Of a DNA stretch of 64,000 nt, positions 33,185-41,620 are shown in pieces (within the stretch, counting starts at the first letter, position 1; every line of letters begins with the position of its first letter). The position numbers and the translations under genes are program-made. Below the pieces are notes generated by a model, which saw only the letters and a program-made list of their open reading frames with translations, searched no databases and was not told where the DNA came from. Source of the stretch: an uncultured Lachnospiraceae bacterium (GTDB lineage: Bacteria > Bacillota > Clostridia > Lachnospirales > Lachnospiraceae); the NCBI GenBank assembly GCA_934317845.1, contig CAKRES010000013.1, positions 1 to 64,000 on the forward strand. The letters are read 5' to 3'.

Positions 33185-34366
33185 TTAGTCTCTCTTAACG
33201 ATAGTAGAGCATCCCATACCGCCACCGATACATAAGGTTGCTAAACCAGTCTTTGCATCTTTCTTCTGCATCTCATGAAGCAGAGTTACTAAGATACGGC
33301 ATCCGGAAGCTCCAACAGGATGTCCTAATGCGATCGCACCACCGTTTGGATTCAACTGCTCATCTGTGAAACCTAAGTCTCTCTGTACAGCGATAGACTG
33401 TGCAGCAAATGCCTCATTTGCCTCGATGATATCGAACTGATCGATCGTCATTCCGGTCTTAGCTAATACTTTCTTTGTAGAAGCAACAGGACCTACACCC
33501 ATGATAGAAGGATCTACTCCGCCTAATGCTCCTGCAACGAATGTAGCCATTGGAGTAACGCCTAACTCTTTTGCTTTCTCCTCGCTCATAACAACGATTG
33601 CTGCAGCACCATCATTGATTCCTGAAGAGTTTGCTGCTGTTACGATACCGTCTTTCTTAAATGCAGGACGTAACTTTGCAATGCTCTCAGCAGTTGTTCC
33701 AGGACGTGGACCCTCATCAGTATCAAAGATAACAGTCTCTTTTTTCTTCTTAACTTCAACAGGAACGATCTCATCTTTGAATGCACCAGATTCTACTGCT
33801 GCTGCTGCCTTCTGCTGGCTCTTTGCAGCAAATGCATCTAATTCTTCTCTTGTGATACCATATTTTTCACATACGTTCTCTGCTGTGATACCCATGTGGT
33901 AATCGTTGAATGCATCCCATAATGCATCATTCACCATGGTATCAACCATTGTGTTGTTACCCATTCTGTAACCAAAACGAGCCTGCTTTAATGCATATGG
34001 AGCCATAGACATGTTCTCCATACCACCAGCTACAACGATGTCAGCATCGCCAGCCTGGATCATCTGAGCAGCCATGTTTACACAGTTCAGACCAGAACCA
34101 CATACTACGTTTACAGTGACAGCAGGAGTCTCAATAGGAAGACCTGCTTTTAAAGACGCCTGACGTGCAACGTTCTGTCCAAGACCAGCCTGGATAACGC
34201 ATCCCATGTATACATGGTCAACCTGGTCAGCAGGTACACCAGCACGGTTTAATGCTTCCTTGATCACGATAGAACCTAATACTGGAGCTGGAGTTGTGCT
34301 TAATCCTCCACCCATAGTTCCGATGGCTGTACGACATGCGCCAGCTAAAACAACTTTCTTTGACAT
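33185..34366 (-). CDS. thl: Acetyl-CoA acetyltransferase (thiolase)
   Basis: Condenses two acetyl-CoA to acetoacetyl-CoA, the entry step to butyrate. A 393-residue biosynthetic thiolase with nucleophile Cys89 in NVVCGSGLNCVNM, the histidine in GGAIALGHPVGASGCRI, NEAFAAQSIAV and the C-terminal cysteine in LATLCIGGGMG. The frame opens at 34411, but the ATG at 34366 follows GGAGGAAACATATT and starts the conserved SKKVVLAGACRTAIG. It is first in the thl-crt-hbd-bcd-etfB-etfA operon, with a promoter 85 bases upstream. Confidence 0.97.
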   Translation of the reverse strand: MSKKVVLAGACRTAIGTMGGGLSTTPAPVLGSIVIKEALNRAGVPADQVDHVYMGCVIQAGLGQNVARQASLKAGLPIETPAVTVNVVCGSGLNCVNMAAQMIQAGDADIVVAGGMENMSMAPYALKQARFGYRMGNNTMVDTMVNDALWDAFNDYHMGITAENVCEKYGITREELDAFAAKSQQKAAAAVESGAFKDEIVPVEVKKKKETVIFDTDEGPRPGTTAESIAKLRPAFKKDGIVTAANSSGINDGAAAIVVMSEEKAKELGVTPMATFVAGALGGVDPSIMGVGPVASTKKVLAKTGMTIDQFDIIEANEAFAAQSIAVQRDLGFTDEQLNPNGGAIALGHPVGASGCRILVTLLHEMQKKDAKTGLATLCIGGGMGCSTIVKRD

Positions 34367-34450
34367 AATATGTTTCCTCCATTTTATAAATATGTTTTGG
34401 TAAAAATGCACAATAGATAAAAATGTACACTCTCACCCTAGTATGTACCC

Positions 34451-34479
34451 ATTTTATCATAATTGGATTTGCATTGCAA
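34451..34479 (-). promoter_or_regulatory. Promoter of the butyrate operon
   Basis: Minus strand TTGCAA, 17 bases, TAAAAT. It would give a leader of about 80 bases before thl. No operator-like repeat is evident. Confidence 0.65.
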
Positions 34480-34557
34480 CCTCAAATTGATAAATTTTTA
34501 ACATAGTTTTTCAGTTTGTATCTGCCCCATTTTTTGTATATATTTACCACAATACGT

Positions 34558-34590
34558 AAAAAGGAAACCCACTTTCGGGTTTCCTTTTTG
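34558..34590 (-). terminator. Terminator of pnp
   Basis: Minus strand AAGGAAACCC, loop GAAAGT, GGGTTTCCTT and TTT: a ten-base-pair stem right after the pnp stop. Confidence 0.92.
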
Positions 34591-34597
34591 TTTTTTA

Positions 34598-36682
34598 TTA
34601 CTGGGCATCCTTAAGGCTTAAGTTAATACGGCCCATCTTGTCTACCTCTAATACCTTTACGCGTACTACATCACCGATGTTTACTACGTCTTCTACTTTT
34701 TCTACACGCTCATTTGCCAGCTTGGAAATATGGATCATACCATCCTTATTTGGTGCAAGCTCTACAAACGCACCGAAGTTCATGATACGGACTACCTTGC
34801 CTTCATAGATCTGACCAACCTCGATCGGATCTACAATGGAGCGGATGATCTTCATCGCTTTGTCCATCATTTCCTGCTCGATACCGCAGATGAATACCAT
34901 ACCTTCGTCGTTGATATCGATCTTCACACCAGTCTCATCAATGATCTTGTTGATCGTCTTACCACGCTGTCCAATGATCTCGCTGATCTTGTCCGGATCT
35001 ACCTTTGTCTGAATGATCTTTGGTGCCAGCTCTCCTACGTGATCTCTTGGCTCGCTGATCGCATTTGACATACAGGTATCCATAATGAAGTTACGTGCCT
35101 CATGTGCTCTTCTGATTGCTTCTTCTACGATTGGACGAGTCAGACCATGGATCTTAATATCCATCTGGATCGCACTGATTCCCTCATGGGTACCGGTTAC
35201 CTTAAAGTCCATATCACCGAAGAAATCCTCTAAGCCCTGAATATCGGTAAGTACCAGATAATCATCATCGGTATCTCCGGTTACCAGACCGCAGGAAATA
35301 CCAGCTACCATATCCTTTAACGGAACACCGGCAGCCATCAATGACATACAAGAAGAACAGGTAGATGCCATGGAAGTAGAACCATTGGACTCAAAAGTCT
35401 CTGATACGGAACGGATCGCATACGGGAACTCTTCTTCACTTGGAAGTACCGGAAGAAGCGCACGCTCTGCCAATGCACCATGACCGATCTCACGACGTCC
35501 CGGTCCACGGGATGGTTTTGTCTCACCTACAGAATAAGATGGGAAGTTATAGTGATGCATATAACGTTTGCTTGTCACATTCTCATCTAAACCGTCGATC
35601 TTCTGGATCTCAGAAAGTGGAGCCAGTGTTACCACGTTACAGATCTGTGTCTGACCACGGGTAAACATTGCAGAACCATGTACTCTTGGGATCAGGTCAA
35701 CCTCTGCTGCCAGTGGACGGATCTGATCGATCGCACGACCGTCCGGACGCTTGTGGTCTTTTAAGATCATCTTACGAACGGTCTTTTTCTGATACTGATA
35801 TACTGCCTCACCGAGTACGGCAAGCCATTCTTCTTTTTCTGCAAATGCTTCTTCAAATTTGGCTGTGATCTCTCTGATATTCTCCTCACGCACCTGCTTC
35901 TCATCTGTGAAGACTGCCTCTTCCATCTGTTCCGGTGTTACGATCTCGCGCATTGCCGCAAACATTTCCTCTGGAATAGCACAACTTTCATACGTGTGTT
36001 TTGGTTTTCCAACCTCTGCTACGATGCTGTCAATAAATTCAATGATCGTCTGGTTGACATCATGACAGCGGTAAATAGCTTCGATCATCTTCTCATCAGA
36101 GATCAGGTTAGCACCTGCCTCGATCATGATAACTTTTTCTCTGGTAGAGGCAACGGTCAGCTTTAAGTCCCCCTTATCCCATTCTTCCTGAGAAGGATTT
36201 ACGATAAACTCACCATCGATCATACCCATCTGTGTCATGGCACATGGACCATCAAATGGAATGTCGGAAATGCAGGTTGCGATCGCAGATCCTAACATAC
36301 CAACTAACTCCGGGCGGCAGGCTGGATCCACACTCATTACCATGTTGTTCAGAGTGACATCATTACGGTAATCTTTTGGAAATAACGGACGCATCGGACG
36401 GTCGATCACACGGGCGGTCAATACAGAGTTCTCGCTTGCCTTACCCTCACGCTTGTTAAATCCTCCAGGAATCTTACCTACAGAATACATCTTCTCCTCA
36501 AATTCCACGCTGAGCGGGAAGAAGTCGATTCCATCTCTTGGCTTATCGGATGCGGTTGCGGTAGAAAGTACTGTCGTATCACCATAATGCATAAAAGCAC
36601 ATCCATTTGCCTGCTTACCAACACGACCTACATCAACAGTCAGTGTTCTTCCGGCAAGTTCCATACTAAAACTTTTGTACAT
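34598..36682 (-). CDS. pnp: Polynucleotide phosphorylase
   Basis: A phosphorolytic 3' to 5' exoribonuclease and core RNA-decay enzyme. Two RNase PH domains separated by a helical domain (residues about 10-550), with the catalytic-core motif TSTMASTCSSCMSLMAAG in the second, are followed by a KH domain (VDPDKISEIIGQRGKTINKI) and an S1 domain (GQIYEGKVVRIMNFGAFVEL). It ends shortly after S1, with no long tail (694 residues). The frame opens at 36715, but AAAAGGAG precedes the ATG at 36682. Its leader of about 180 bases contains a striking fold (separate entry), in line with known pnp self-control through leader structure in other bacteria. Confidence 0.97.
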   Translation of the reverse strand: MYKSFSMELAGRTLTVDVGRVGKQANGCAFMHYGDTTVLSTATASDKPRDGIDFFPLSVEFEEKMYSVGKIPGGFNKREGKASENSVLTARVIDRPMRPLFPKDYRNDVTLNNMVMSVDPACRPELVGMLGSAIATCISDIPFDGPCAMTQMGMIDGEFIVNPSQEEWDKGDLKLTVASTREKVIMIEAGANLISDEKMIEAIYRCHDVNQTIIEFIDSIVAEVGKPKHTYESCAIPEEMFAAMREIVTPEQMEEAVFTDEKQVREENIREITAKFEEAFAEKEEWLAVLGEAVYQYQKKTVRKMILKDHKRPDGRAIDQIRPLAAEVDLIPRVHGSAMFTRGQTQICNVVTLAPLSEIQKIDGLDENVTSKRYMHHYNFPSYSVGETKPSRGPGRREIGHGALAERALLPVLPSEEEFPYAIRSVSETFESNGSTSMASTCSSCMSLMAAGVPLKDMVAGISCGLVTGDTDDDYLVLTDIQGLEDFFGDMDFKVTGTHEGISAIQMDIKIHGLTRPIVEEAIRRAHEARNFIMDTCMSNAISEPRDHVGELAPKIIQTKVDPDKISEIIGQRGKTINKIIDETGVKIDINDEGMVFICGIEQEMMDKAMKIIRSIVDPIEVGQIYEGKVVRIMNFGAFVELAPNKDGMIHISKLANERVEKVEDVVNIGDVVRVKVLEVDKMGRINLSLKDAQ

Positions 36683-36747
36683 ACTGTTCTCCTTTTCCGG
36701 GCTTTGCCCATTCATTTTGTCTTATCAGGTATCACACCTGGTCATCG

Positions 36748-36808
36748 CGGGCATATTACACCGAAACAACTCATCAGCAGACAGCATTTTATGCCCGTTC
36801 TGTCTGCT
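36748..36808 (-). ncRNA. Structured pnp leader: predicted H-type pseudoknot
   Basis: In the pnp message the order is AGCAGACAG (36808-36800), AA, CGGGCATA (36797-36790), AAATG, CTGTCTGCT (36784-36776), 20 bases, TATGCCCG (36755-36748). The first and third arms pair perfectly over nine bases, the second and fourth over eight. Because they interleave, they form either a pseudoknot (loops of 2, 5 and 20 bases, sterically reasonable) or two mutually exclusive hairpins. A GGGC-AAA-GCCC hairpin sits close to the ribosome site further on. Confidence 0.6.
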
Positions 36809-36844
36809 CATAAGAAGTCTCGGCCTTCGTGCATGAAACATGCA

Positions 36845-36897
36845 AAACAAAAAATACCCACATTTCGTATTATTATAACACTATTATGTAGGTATTT
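36845..36897 (-). terminator. Terminator of the patatin-aroD unit, enclosing the pnp -10 box
   Basis: Minus strand AAATACCTACAT pairs with ATGTGGGTATTT across a 22-base loop (one mismatch), followed by a T-run. The loop holds TGTTATAAT, so the terminator of aroD overlaps the pnp promoter. Confidence 0.55.
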
Positions 36898-36900
36898 CCA
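36872..36900 (-). promoter_or_regulatory. Promoter of pnp
   Basis: Minus strand TGGAAA, 17 bases, TATAAT with TGT in front (extended -10). Transcription near 36865 would give a leader of about 183 bases. Confidence 0.6.
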
Positions 36901-36937
36901 CTATATTTTCTATGCTTTTTATATTTTTCCATCCGCA

Positions 36938-37690
36938 TTACTGGGTCAGTGTAAGCACTTCCCGGAGTGTTTCAATCTCCACCTGTCCCGGTGCCGACTG
37001 TCTGGCTACGCTGGCAAAGGTCAGGCTGTTGCCAAACAAGCCACCGGAAAGGCGGCTGATCACACCAAGCTTTCCCATCGCCATCGTAATGATAGGGGTG
37101 TCGGCATGCTCCATTTTCATCTGCATCGTCACATTCAGCAAACGCATGACATCCTCCGGCTGCTTCGGCATTACAGCAAGCTTTGCAATATCTGCCCCCG
37201 CCTGCTGCATTCCGGTCAACAGTCGCAGCATTTTTTCTTTGGATGGAGTTCCTTCAAAATGATGGTTGGAACCGATAACCACCATCCCTTTCTCCCTCAG
37301 TGTTCGGATCAATGTCGAAGTTTCATCCTCATCTTTATACACCTCAACATCTACTGCATCCACATATCCGGTATCTGCCACAAATTCCAATAGTTCTGCG
37401 TATTCCTCATAGGAGATCGTTTTTTCTCCGCCCTCCTCTTTCGTGCGAAAGGTAAATAAAAGAGCAGTATCTCCCATACAATCACGCACCATTTTTAAGA
37501 CTTCTTTTAAACGTGCTTTTTCCCGCACTGCCTCAAAATGATCTCCTCGGAATTCCACCATATCCGGCTCATGCTTTTGGATGGCTGCAAGCTGCGTCTC
37601 CAGCTGCGTACGATGCTGTCCCACAAGTGGTACACAGATCTTTGCCTGCTCATCCCCCAGATTCAGATTTCTTACCTTCACTATACTCAT
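36938..37690 (-). CDS. aroD: Type I 3-dehydroquinate dehydratase
   Basis: Converts 3-dehydroquinate to 3-dehydroshikimate in the shikimate pathway, through a Schiff base. All catalytic residues are in place: Glu46-Arg48 in VEFRGDHFE, His143 in GSNHHFEGTPS and the Schiff-base Lys170 in IAKLAVMPK. The 250-residue length is typical. The frame opens at 37759, but AAAGGTG precedes the ATG at 37690, which also avoids overlapping the patatin gene. It follows that gene by 22 bases. No other shikimate genes are near, so it is an isolated copy. Confidence 0.95.
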   Translation of the reverse strand: MSIVKVRNLNLGDEQAKICVPLVGQHRTQLETQLAAIQKHEPDMVEFRGDHFEAVREKARLKEVLKMVRDCMGDTALLFTFRTKEEGGEKTISYEEYAELLEFVADTGYVDAVDVEVYKDEDETSTLIRTLREKGMVVIGSNHHFEGTPSKEKMLRLLTGMQQAGADIAKLAVMPKQPEDVMRLLNVTMQMKMEHADTPIITMAMGKLGVISRLSGGLFGNSLTFASVARQSAPGQVEIETLREVLTLTQ

Positions 37691-37712
37691 ATCTTCACCT
37701 TTATCTTCTGTT

Positions 37713-38564
37713 TTATTGTTCCATATATTGAAGCAGCTTCTCATAGGATTCTTTTGCATCCTGATAGCCCTGTCTGCAAAGTGCTCTTAACGCATCCTTA
37801 TTTTTCTCCAGCCGACCGACTGTGACAGGCTCCTTTGGACGGATGACAAACAATCGTCCTGCTTCTTCCTCTTCCCGGATAAATGCAAGTGTTTCATTGT
37901 ACTGCTCCGGTCGCTCCTCCATCGTTTTCACAAAATCAGGATAGTTGTGGTAAGCAAGCTTTACAAGCGGCATCGTGCTCTCCTGTGATTTACGATAAGT
38001 CACATCTCTTGTCAGCACCACCACATTTTTCTCATTTCCTATTTCGATGGAATGTTTGATCGGGATCGCATCTGCAATACCGCCATCCATATAATGTTTT
38101 CCATCGATCTCTACCATTTTTGCAACCAATGGCAAGCATCCGGATGCCCAGATCCATTCCATATCTTCCCGCATATGTTCCATCTTCTTATATACTGCCT
38201 GTCCACTTTCACACTCCGTCACAACAGAATAGAAGTTCATCGGATTGGCATCTGCGGCTTCATAATCGTAAGGAACAAGCTGATCCGGCACAGTCTGCAT
38301 ATGAAATTTCTTGTCAAAAAAATTACCGGTAAGCAAAAGTGCCATCGGAGAAGCATACTGCTTTGTATCCAAGTAGCGCATTACGATCTTTAATGCCCGT
38401 TTCCGTTGTTTGGAATAATAACTACAGCCATGGCTTGCGCCTGCCGATACTCCGAAACAGTCCTTAAAATAAAGTCCCTGTTCCATAAAATAATCCAGAA
38501 CACCGACCGTATACAGTCCTCGCATACCGCCACCTTCTAAAATCAATCCACCATTTAACATCAT
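37713..38564 (-). CDS. Patatin-like phospholipase
   Basis: A 283-residue serine lipase-like protein of the bacterial patatin family (YjjU/RssA-like). It shows the oxyanion loop LILEGGGMRGLYTVGVLD, the nucleophile Ser40 in FGVSAGASHG and the catalytic aspartate in YMDGGIADAIPI, so the Ser-Asp dyad is intact. No signal peptide, so cytoplasmic. The frame opens at a GTG at 38573, but the ATG at 38564 is better spaced from AAGGGG. It probably shares a transcript with aroD. Substrate is unknown. Confidence 0.9.
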   Translation of the reverse strand: MMLNGGLILEGGGMRGLYTVGVLDYFMEQGLYFKDCFGVSAGASHGCSYYSKQRKRALKIVMRYLDTKQYASPMALLLTGNFFDKKFHMQTVPDQLVPYDYEAADANPMNFYSVVTECESGQAVYKKMEHMREDMEWIWASGCLPLVAKMVEIDGKHYMDGGIADAIPIKHSIEIGNEKNVVVLTRDVTYRKSQESTMPLVKLAYHNYPDFVKTMEERPEQYNETLAFIREEEEAGRLFVIRPKEPVTVGRLEKNKDALRALCRQGYQDAKESYEKLLQYMEQ

Positions 38565-38584
38565 AACTACCACCCCTTTTACCT

Positions 38585-38618
38585 AAAAGATAAGGAAGCC
38601 GATCTCTCGGCTTCCCCC
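38585..38618 (-). terminator. Terminator of rpsO
   Basis: Minus strand GGAAGCCG, loop AGAGAT, CGGCTTCC, then TTATCTTTT. Confidence 0.85.
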
Positions 38619-38631
38619 TTAACATTTAAGA

Positions 38632-38898
38632 TTACTTTCTTAAACCTAACTTCTCGATCAGTACACGATATGCTTCGATATCTTTTGACTTGTAGTAAGC
38701 AAGTAAACGACGTCTCTGACCAACCATCTTCAGAAGACCTCTTCTGGAATGATGATCCTTCTTATGAACAGCAAGATGCTCATTTAAGTCATTGATTCTT
38801 GCGGTTAATAATGCGATCTGCACCTCGATAGAACCTGTGTCATTTGCGTCTTTTCCGTACTTTGCTACGATGTCTTTCTTCATTTCTGTTGTAATCAT
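38632..38898 (-). CDS. rpsO: 30S ribosomal protein S15
   Basis: Primary 16S rRNA-binding protein of the small subunit (88 residues). The conserved blocks GSIEVQIALLTARINDLNEHL, HKKDHHSRRGLLKMVGQRRR and LLAYYKSKDIEAYR are complete, when read in order. The frame opens at 38976, but GAAAGGAG precedes the ATG at 38898, and the promoter lies just before that frame. It has its own promoter and terminator, so a separate unit within the pnp region. Small hairpins in its leader (TCGGA-CAC-TCCGA and GTGA...TCAC) could be an S15 self-control site. Confidence 0.98.
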   Translation of the reverse strand: MITTEMKKDIVAKYGKDANDTGSIEVQIALLTARINDLNEHLAVHKKDHHSRRGLLKMVGQRRRLLAYYKSKDIEAYRVLIEKLGLRK

Positions 38899-38991
38899 GT
38901 TACAATCTCCTTTCTTTTTTGTGATACGCCTGTCACTAAGATGCGGTCGGAGTGTCCGATATCTGAGTAACGGCAAAAATCATACCTAGAT

Positions 38992-39020
38992 AATATAGCA
39001 CAACTTTTTCTGCTTGTAAA
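38992..39020 (-). promoter_or_regulatory. Promoter of rpsO
   Basis: Minus strand TTTACA, 17 bases, TATATT, leaving a leader of about 90 bases that contains two small hairpins. Confidence 0.75.
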
Positions 39021-39029
39021 CCTGCTATT

Positions 39030-39809
39030 TTATTTTTTCTTATGGCGGATCATTGCATCATCATACTGCACATCCCACAGAAATAATCCCATTGGTGGAG
39101 CTGTCATTCCGGCAAGAGAGCGGTTTTTCCCCTCCAATATCATTTTCATGTCCTCCGGAGTACGCTGCCCTTTTCCTACCTCTACCAGTGTTCCCGTCAA
39201 AATGCGCACCATATTATATAAAAAACCATTTCCGGTATACTCTATTGTAAGTTTTTCCCCAAATGGTACCGTCTCTTCCGTGATCGCAATGTCGTATACC
39301 GTGCGCACCGTGGATTTTTTCATCCTGCGATTGGCACAAAAGCTCTTATAATCCCACTCTCCACAAAGGATAGAAGCTGCTTTTTTCATGCTTGTAATAT
39401 CAAGAGGATCCTTCACCTGCCATGCATAATTGCGCTCAAACACATCGATCACCGGACTGTTATAGATCACATACCGGTAGCGTTTGGATACCGCAGATAA
39501 TCTTGCATGAAACTTCTCCGGTACTTTTTCTACGGAAAGCACCGCAATGTCCTGTGGCAGATAGGCAAAAAAGGCTTTCAGAAGTGCTTCCTCCTGCCAG
39601 TCCTTCGTCGTCTTAAAATTGGCAACCTGACCTTTGGCATGGACCCCTGCATCCGTTCTTCCAGAGCCATTTAAGGAAATCTCCTCTCCGGTAAATCGAC
39701 AGAGTAGTTCCGTTATTTTCTGTTCGATCGTCTGATCAGTGTGCCGCTGTGACTGCCAGCCATGGTATCTCCCTCCATCGTAGGCAATCGTGATCTTATA
39801 ATTGGTCAT
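39030..39809 (-). CDS. truA: tRNA pseudouridine synthase A
   Basis: Isomerises uridines 38-40 in the anticodon arm of tRNAs. The catalytic aspartate sits in the signature GSGRTDAGVHAKGQVANF (about residue 55), and YAWQVKDPLDI, CGEWDYKSFCANR and YTGNGFLYNMVRILTGTLVEVG are also typical. Length 259. The start overlaps the ribF stop by four bases (ATGA), so translation is coupled. It is the last gene of the purF-like/EAL/truB/ribF/truA transcript; no clear terminator follows before rpsO. Confidence 0.96.
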   Translation of the reverse strand: MTNYKITIAYDGGRYHGWQSQRHTDQTIEQKITELLCRFTGEEISLNGSGRTDAGVHAKGQVANFKTTKDWQEEALLKAFFAYLPQDIAVLSVEKVPEKFHARLSAVSKRYRYVIYNSPVIDVFERNYAWQVKDPLDITSMKKAASILCGEWDYKSFCANRRMKKSTVRTVYDIAITEETVPFGEKLTIEYTGNGFLYNMVRILTGTLVEVGKGQRTPEDMKMILEGKNRSLAGMTAPPMGLFLWDVQYDDAMIRHKKK

Positions 39810-40732
39810 GATATCAGATCCTTTACATACTGCATTCCAAATTCCGCATCACGATGCATCTGCTCACTCAATTGTGCAACAGAATCAAACTTCTGCTCTT
39901 TTCGTACATAGTGCAGGAATTCGACCGTGATCTCCTCCCCGTAAATATCTTCATCAAAAGAAAAAAGATAAGTTTCCACCCCGACATCCCTGCCATCCAC
40001 GGTAGGCTTTGTTCCAATGTTGGTAATGCCATATAGGATGCGTTCCTGCAAACGACAGCGTGTCACATATACCCCGTTTGGAGGGATCAGCTTCTCTGTC
40101 GGAACCTGCAGATTGGCAGTTGGCATTCCGATCGTGCGTCCAAGCTGTCTTCCATGCACGACCTCGCCACGGATAAAATAAGGATGCCCCAGCATTTCAT
40201 TGGTCTGCTCCATCTGTCCTTTACTAAGGCAGATCCGGATCTCACTGCTGCTGATCTTCTCCTCATTTTCCTCTTCTTTATACCGGGGCACAACCACAAG
40301 CTGATAGTCATATTTTTTAGACAAACGTCGCAGTACTTCACAGTCGCCCTGCCGCTGATAGCCGAAGTGAAATTCTTCTCCCACAACGATCACTTTTGCC
40401 CCCATCTGTCCCACTAAAATATCCCGGACAAATGCCTCCGGAGACAAATGAATGAGTGGTTCCTCAAACCGGTATTCTGCCAGGTGCTGAATCCCTAACT
40501 GCTCCAGATAATATCTTCGCTCCTCCGCAGTAAACAAAAATTCTTCTCCATTTTTCATGACCTTGGCAATCGAAGAATCAAACGTAAAGATCGCACTCTC
40601 ATATCCCTGCTTTTCGTACTGTAACAGTTTTTCAATGAGCTTTTGATGTCCTTTGTGGATGCCATCAAACTTGCCACATGCCACGACCGTATTCGTTAAA
40701 TGAATTGATTCAAAATCATGATAATACTGCAT
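39806..40732 (-). CDS. ribF: Bifunctional riboflavin kinase / FAD synthetase
   Basis: Makes FMN from riboflavin and then FAD. The N-terminal adenylyltransferase domain (about residues 1-180) has VVACGKFDGIHKGHQKLIEK with the HxGH-type motif, and SSSEIRICLSKGQ; the C-terminal kinase domain has GEVVHGRQLGRTIGMPTANL and NGVYVTRC. Length 308 is normal. It starts three bases after truB ends and runs four bases into truA. No FMN riboswitch precedes it. The truB-ribF pairing is the usual one in Firmicutes. Confidence 0.96.
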   Translation of the reverse strand: MQYYHDFESIHLTNTVVACGKFDGIHKGHQKLIEKLLQYEKQGYESAIFTFDSSIAKVMKNGEEFLFTAEERRYYLEQLGIQHLAEYRFEEPLIHLSPEAFVRDILVGQMGAKVIVVGEEFHFGYQRQGDCEVLRRLSKKYDYQLVVVPRYKEEENEEKISSSEIRICLSKGQMEQTNEMLGHPYFIRGEVVHGRQLGRTIGMPTANLQVPTEKLIPPNGVYVTRCRLQERILYGITNIGTKPTVDGRDVGVETYLFSFDEDIYGEEITVEFLHYVRKEQKFDSVAQLSEQMHRDAEFGMQYVKDLIS

Positions 40733-40735
40733 CTT

Positions 40736-41620
40736 TCATCCTTTCACAAAAAACAGTTTTTTCGGTTTCATTTTCCTGATCGTTTTTTCATAACAATAAA
40801 TCCCGATAAATGTACCATCCTGCTTGTAAACGCAAAGTTCTTCCGGCTGTTCTTTTTCCGGATAGGAAAAAGCGTTCCCATTATCCAAAAGTTTATCCAG
40901 AGAAGCAGGCGCAACAAACTTTGGCAACGCAGAAAATGCTTCATCGACCGGGTGAAGCACACTCCCAATCTTCCCCTCTTTTTGCAAATTTTCAACCTCA
41001 CTCAAACGAAATGCATCCTCCAGATAAAATTCCCCCACTCTTGTGCGGATGAGATCCTGCATAGCTGCCATGCAGCCGAGTTTCTGTCCAATATCACGGC
41101 ACAGACTGCGGATATACGTTCCTTTGGAACAGGAAATCTCCATCGTCACCAAAGGAAGAGTGATGTCAATGATCTCAATAGAAAAAATCTCCACTTGAAC
41201 AGGTTTGCGTTCCACCACTTTTCCCTCTCTTGCAAGCTCATAAAGTTTCTTTCCGTCGACCTTACGTGCCGAATACATCGGAGGAATCTGATCATACACA
41301 CCGACAAAAGAGCGTATGGCTTCCGTCACCTGCTCCGGTGTCTGCGTCACATCCCGCTGTTCAAGCACCGTTCCCGTCATATCTTCGGTGTCCGTTGATA
41401 CTCCAAGCCGCATAACAGCCCGGTACGTTTTAGAACGATCTGCCAACAGATCACAGAGCTTTGTTGCTTTTCCTATACAAACAGGAAGAACTCCCTGTGC
41501 CGCCGGATCCAGTGTTCCGGTATGCCCGATTTTTTTCATTTGAAGGATTCCGCGCAGCTTTGCCACCACATCGTGGGATGTATAGCCGGGTTCCTTGTAT
41601 ATATTTAACATGCCATCCAT
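40736..41620 (-). CDS. truB: tRNA pseudouridine synthase B
   Basis: Makes pseudouridine 55 in the T-loop of tRNAs. N-terminal LNIYKEPGYTSHDVVAKL and the catalytic block KKIGHTGTLDPAAQGVLP, with aspartate in GTLDP, are intact; SCSKGTYIRSLCRDIGQKLG is also diagnostic. Length 294. AGGAG lies nine bases before the ATG, which directly follows the EAL gene's TAG stop. In most Firmicutes truB follows rbfA; here amt-glnK, the PurF-like and the EAL gene lie between. Confidence 0.96.
   Translation of the reverse strand: MDGMLNIYKEPGYTSHDVVAKLRGILQMKKIGHTGTLDPAAQGVLPVCIGKATKLCDLLADRSKTYRAVMRLGVSTDTEDMTGTVLEQRDVTQTPEQVTEAIRSFVGVYDQIPPMYSARKVDGKKLYELAREGKVVERKPVQVEIFSIEIIDITLPLVTMEISCSKGTYIRSLCRDIGQKLGCMAAMQDLIRTRVGEFYLEDAFRLSEVENLQKEGKIGSVLHPVDEAFSALPKFVAPASLDKLLDNGNAFSYPEKEQPEELCVYKQDGTFIGIYCYEKTIRKMKPKKLFFVKG

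Noticed and set aside
36587..37393. Long plus-strand open frame (268 codons)
   Set aside because: It lies opposite aroD and the pnp leader, has no ribosome site and a His/Arg/Cys-rich composition typical of a shadow frame.
40733..41620. FMN riboswitch controlling ribF
   Set aside because: ribF follows truB by three bases, with no leader.
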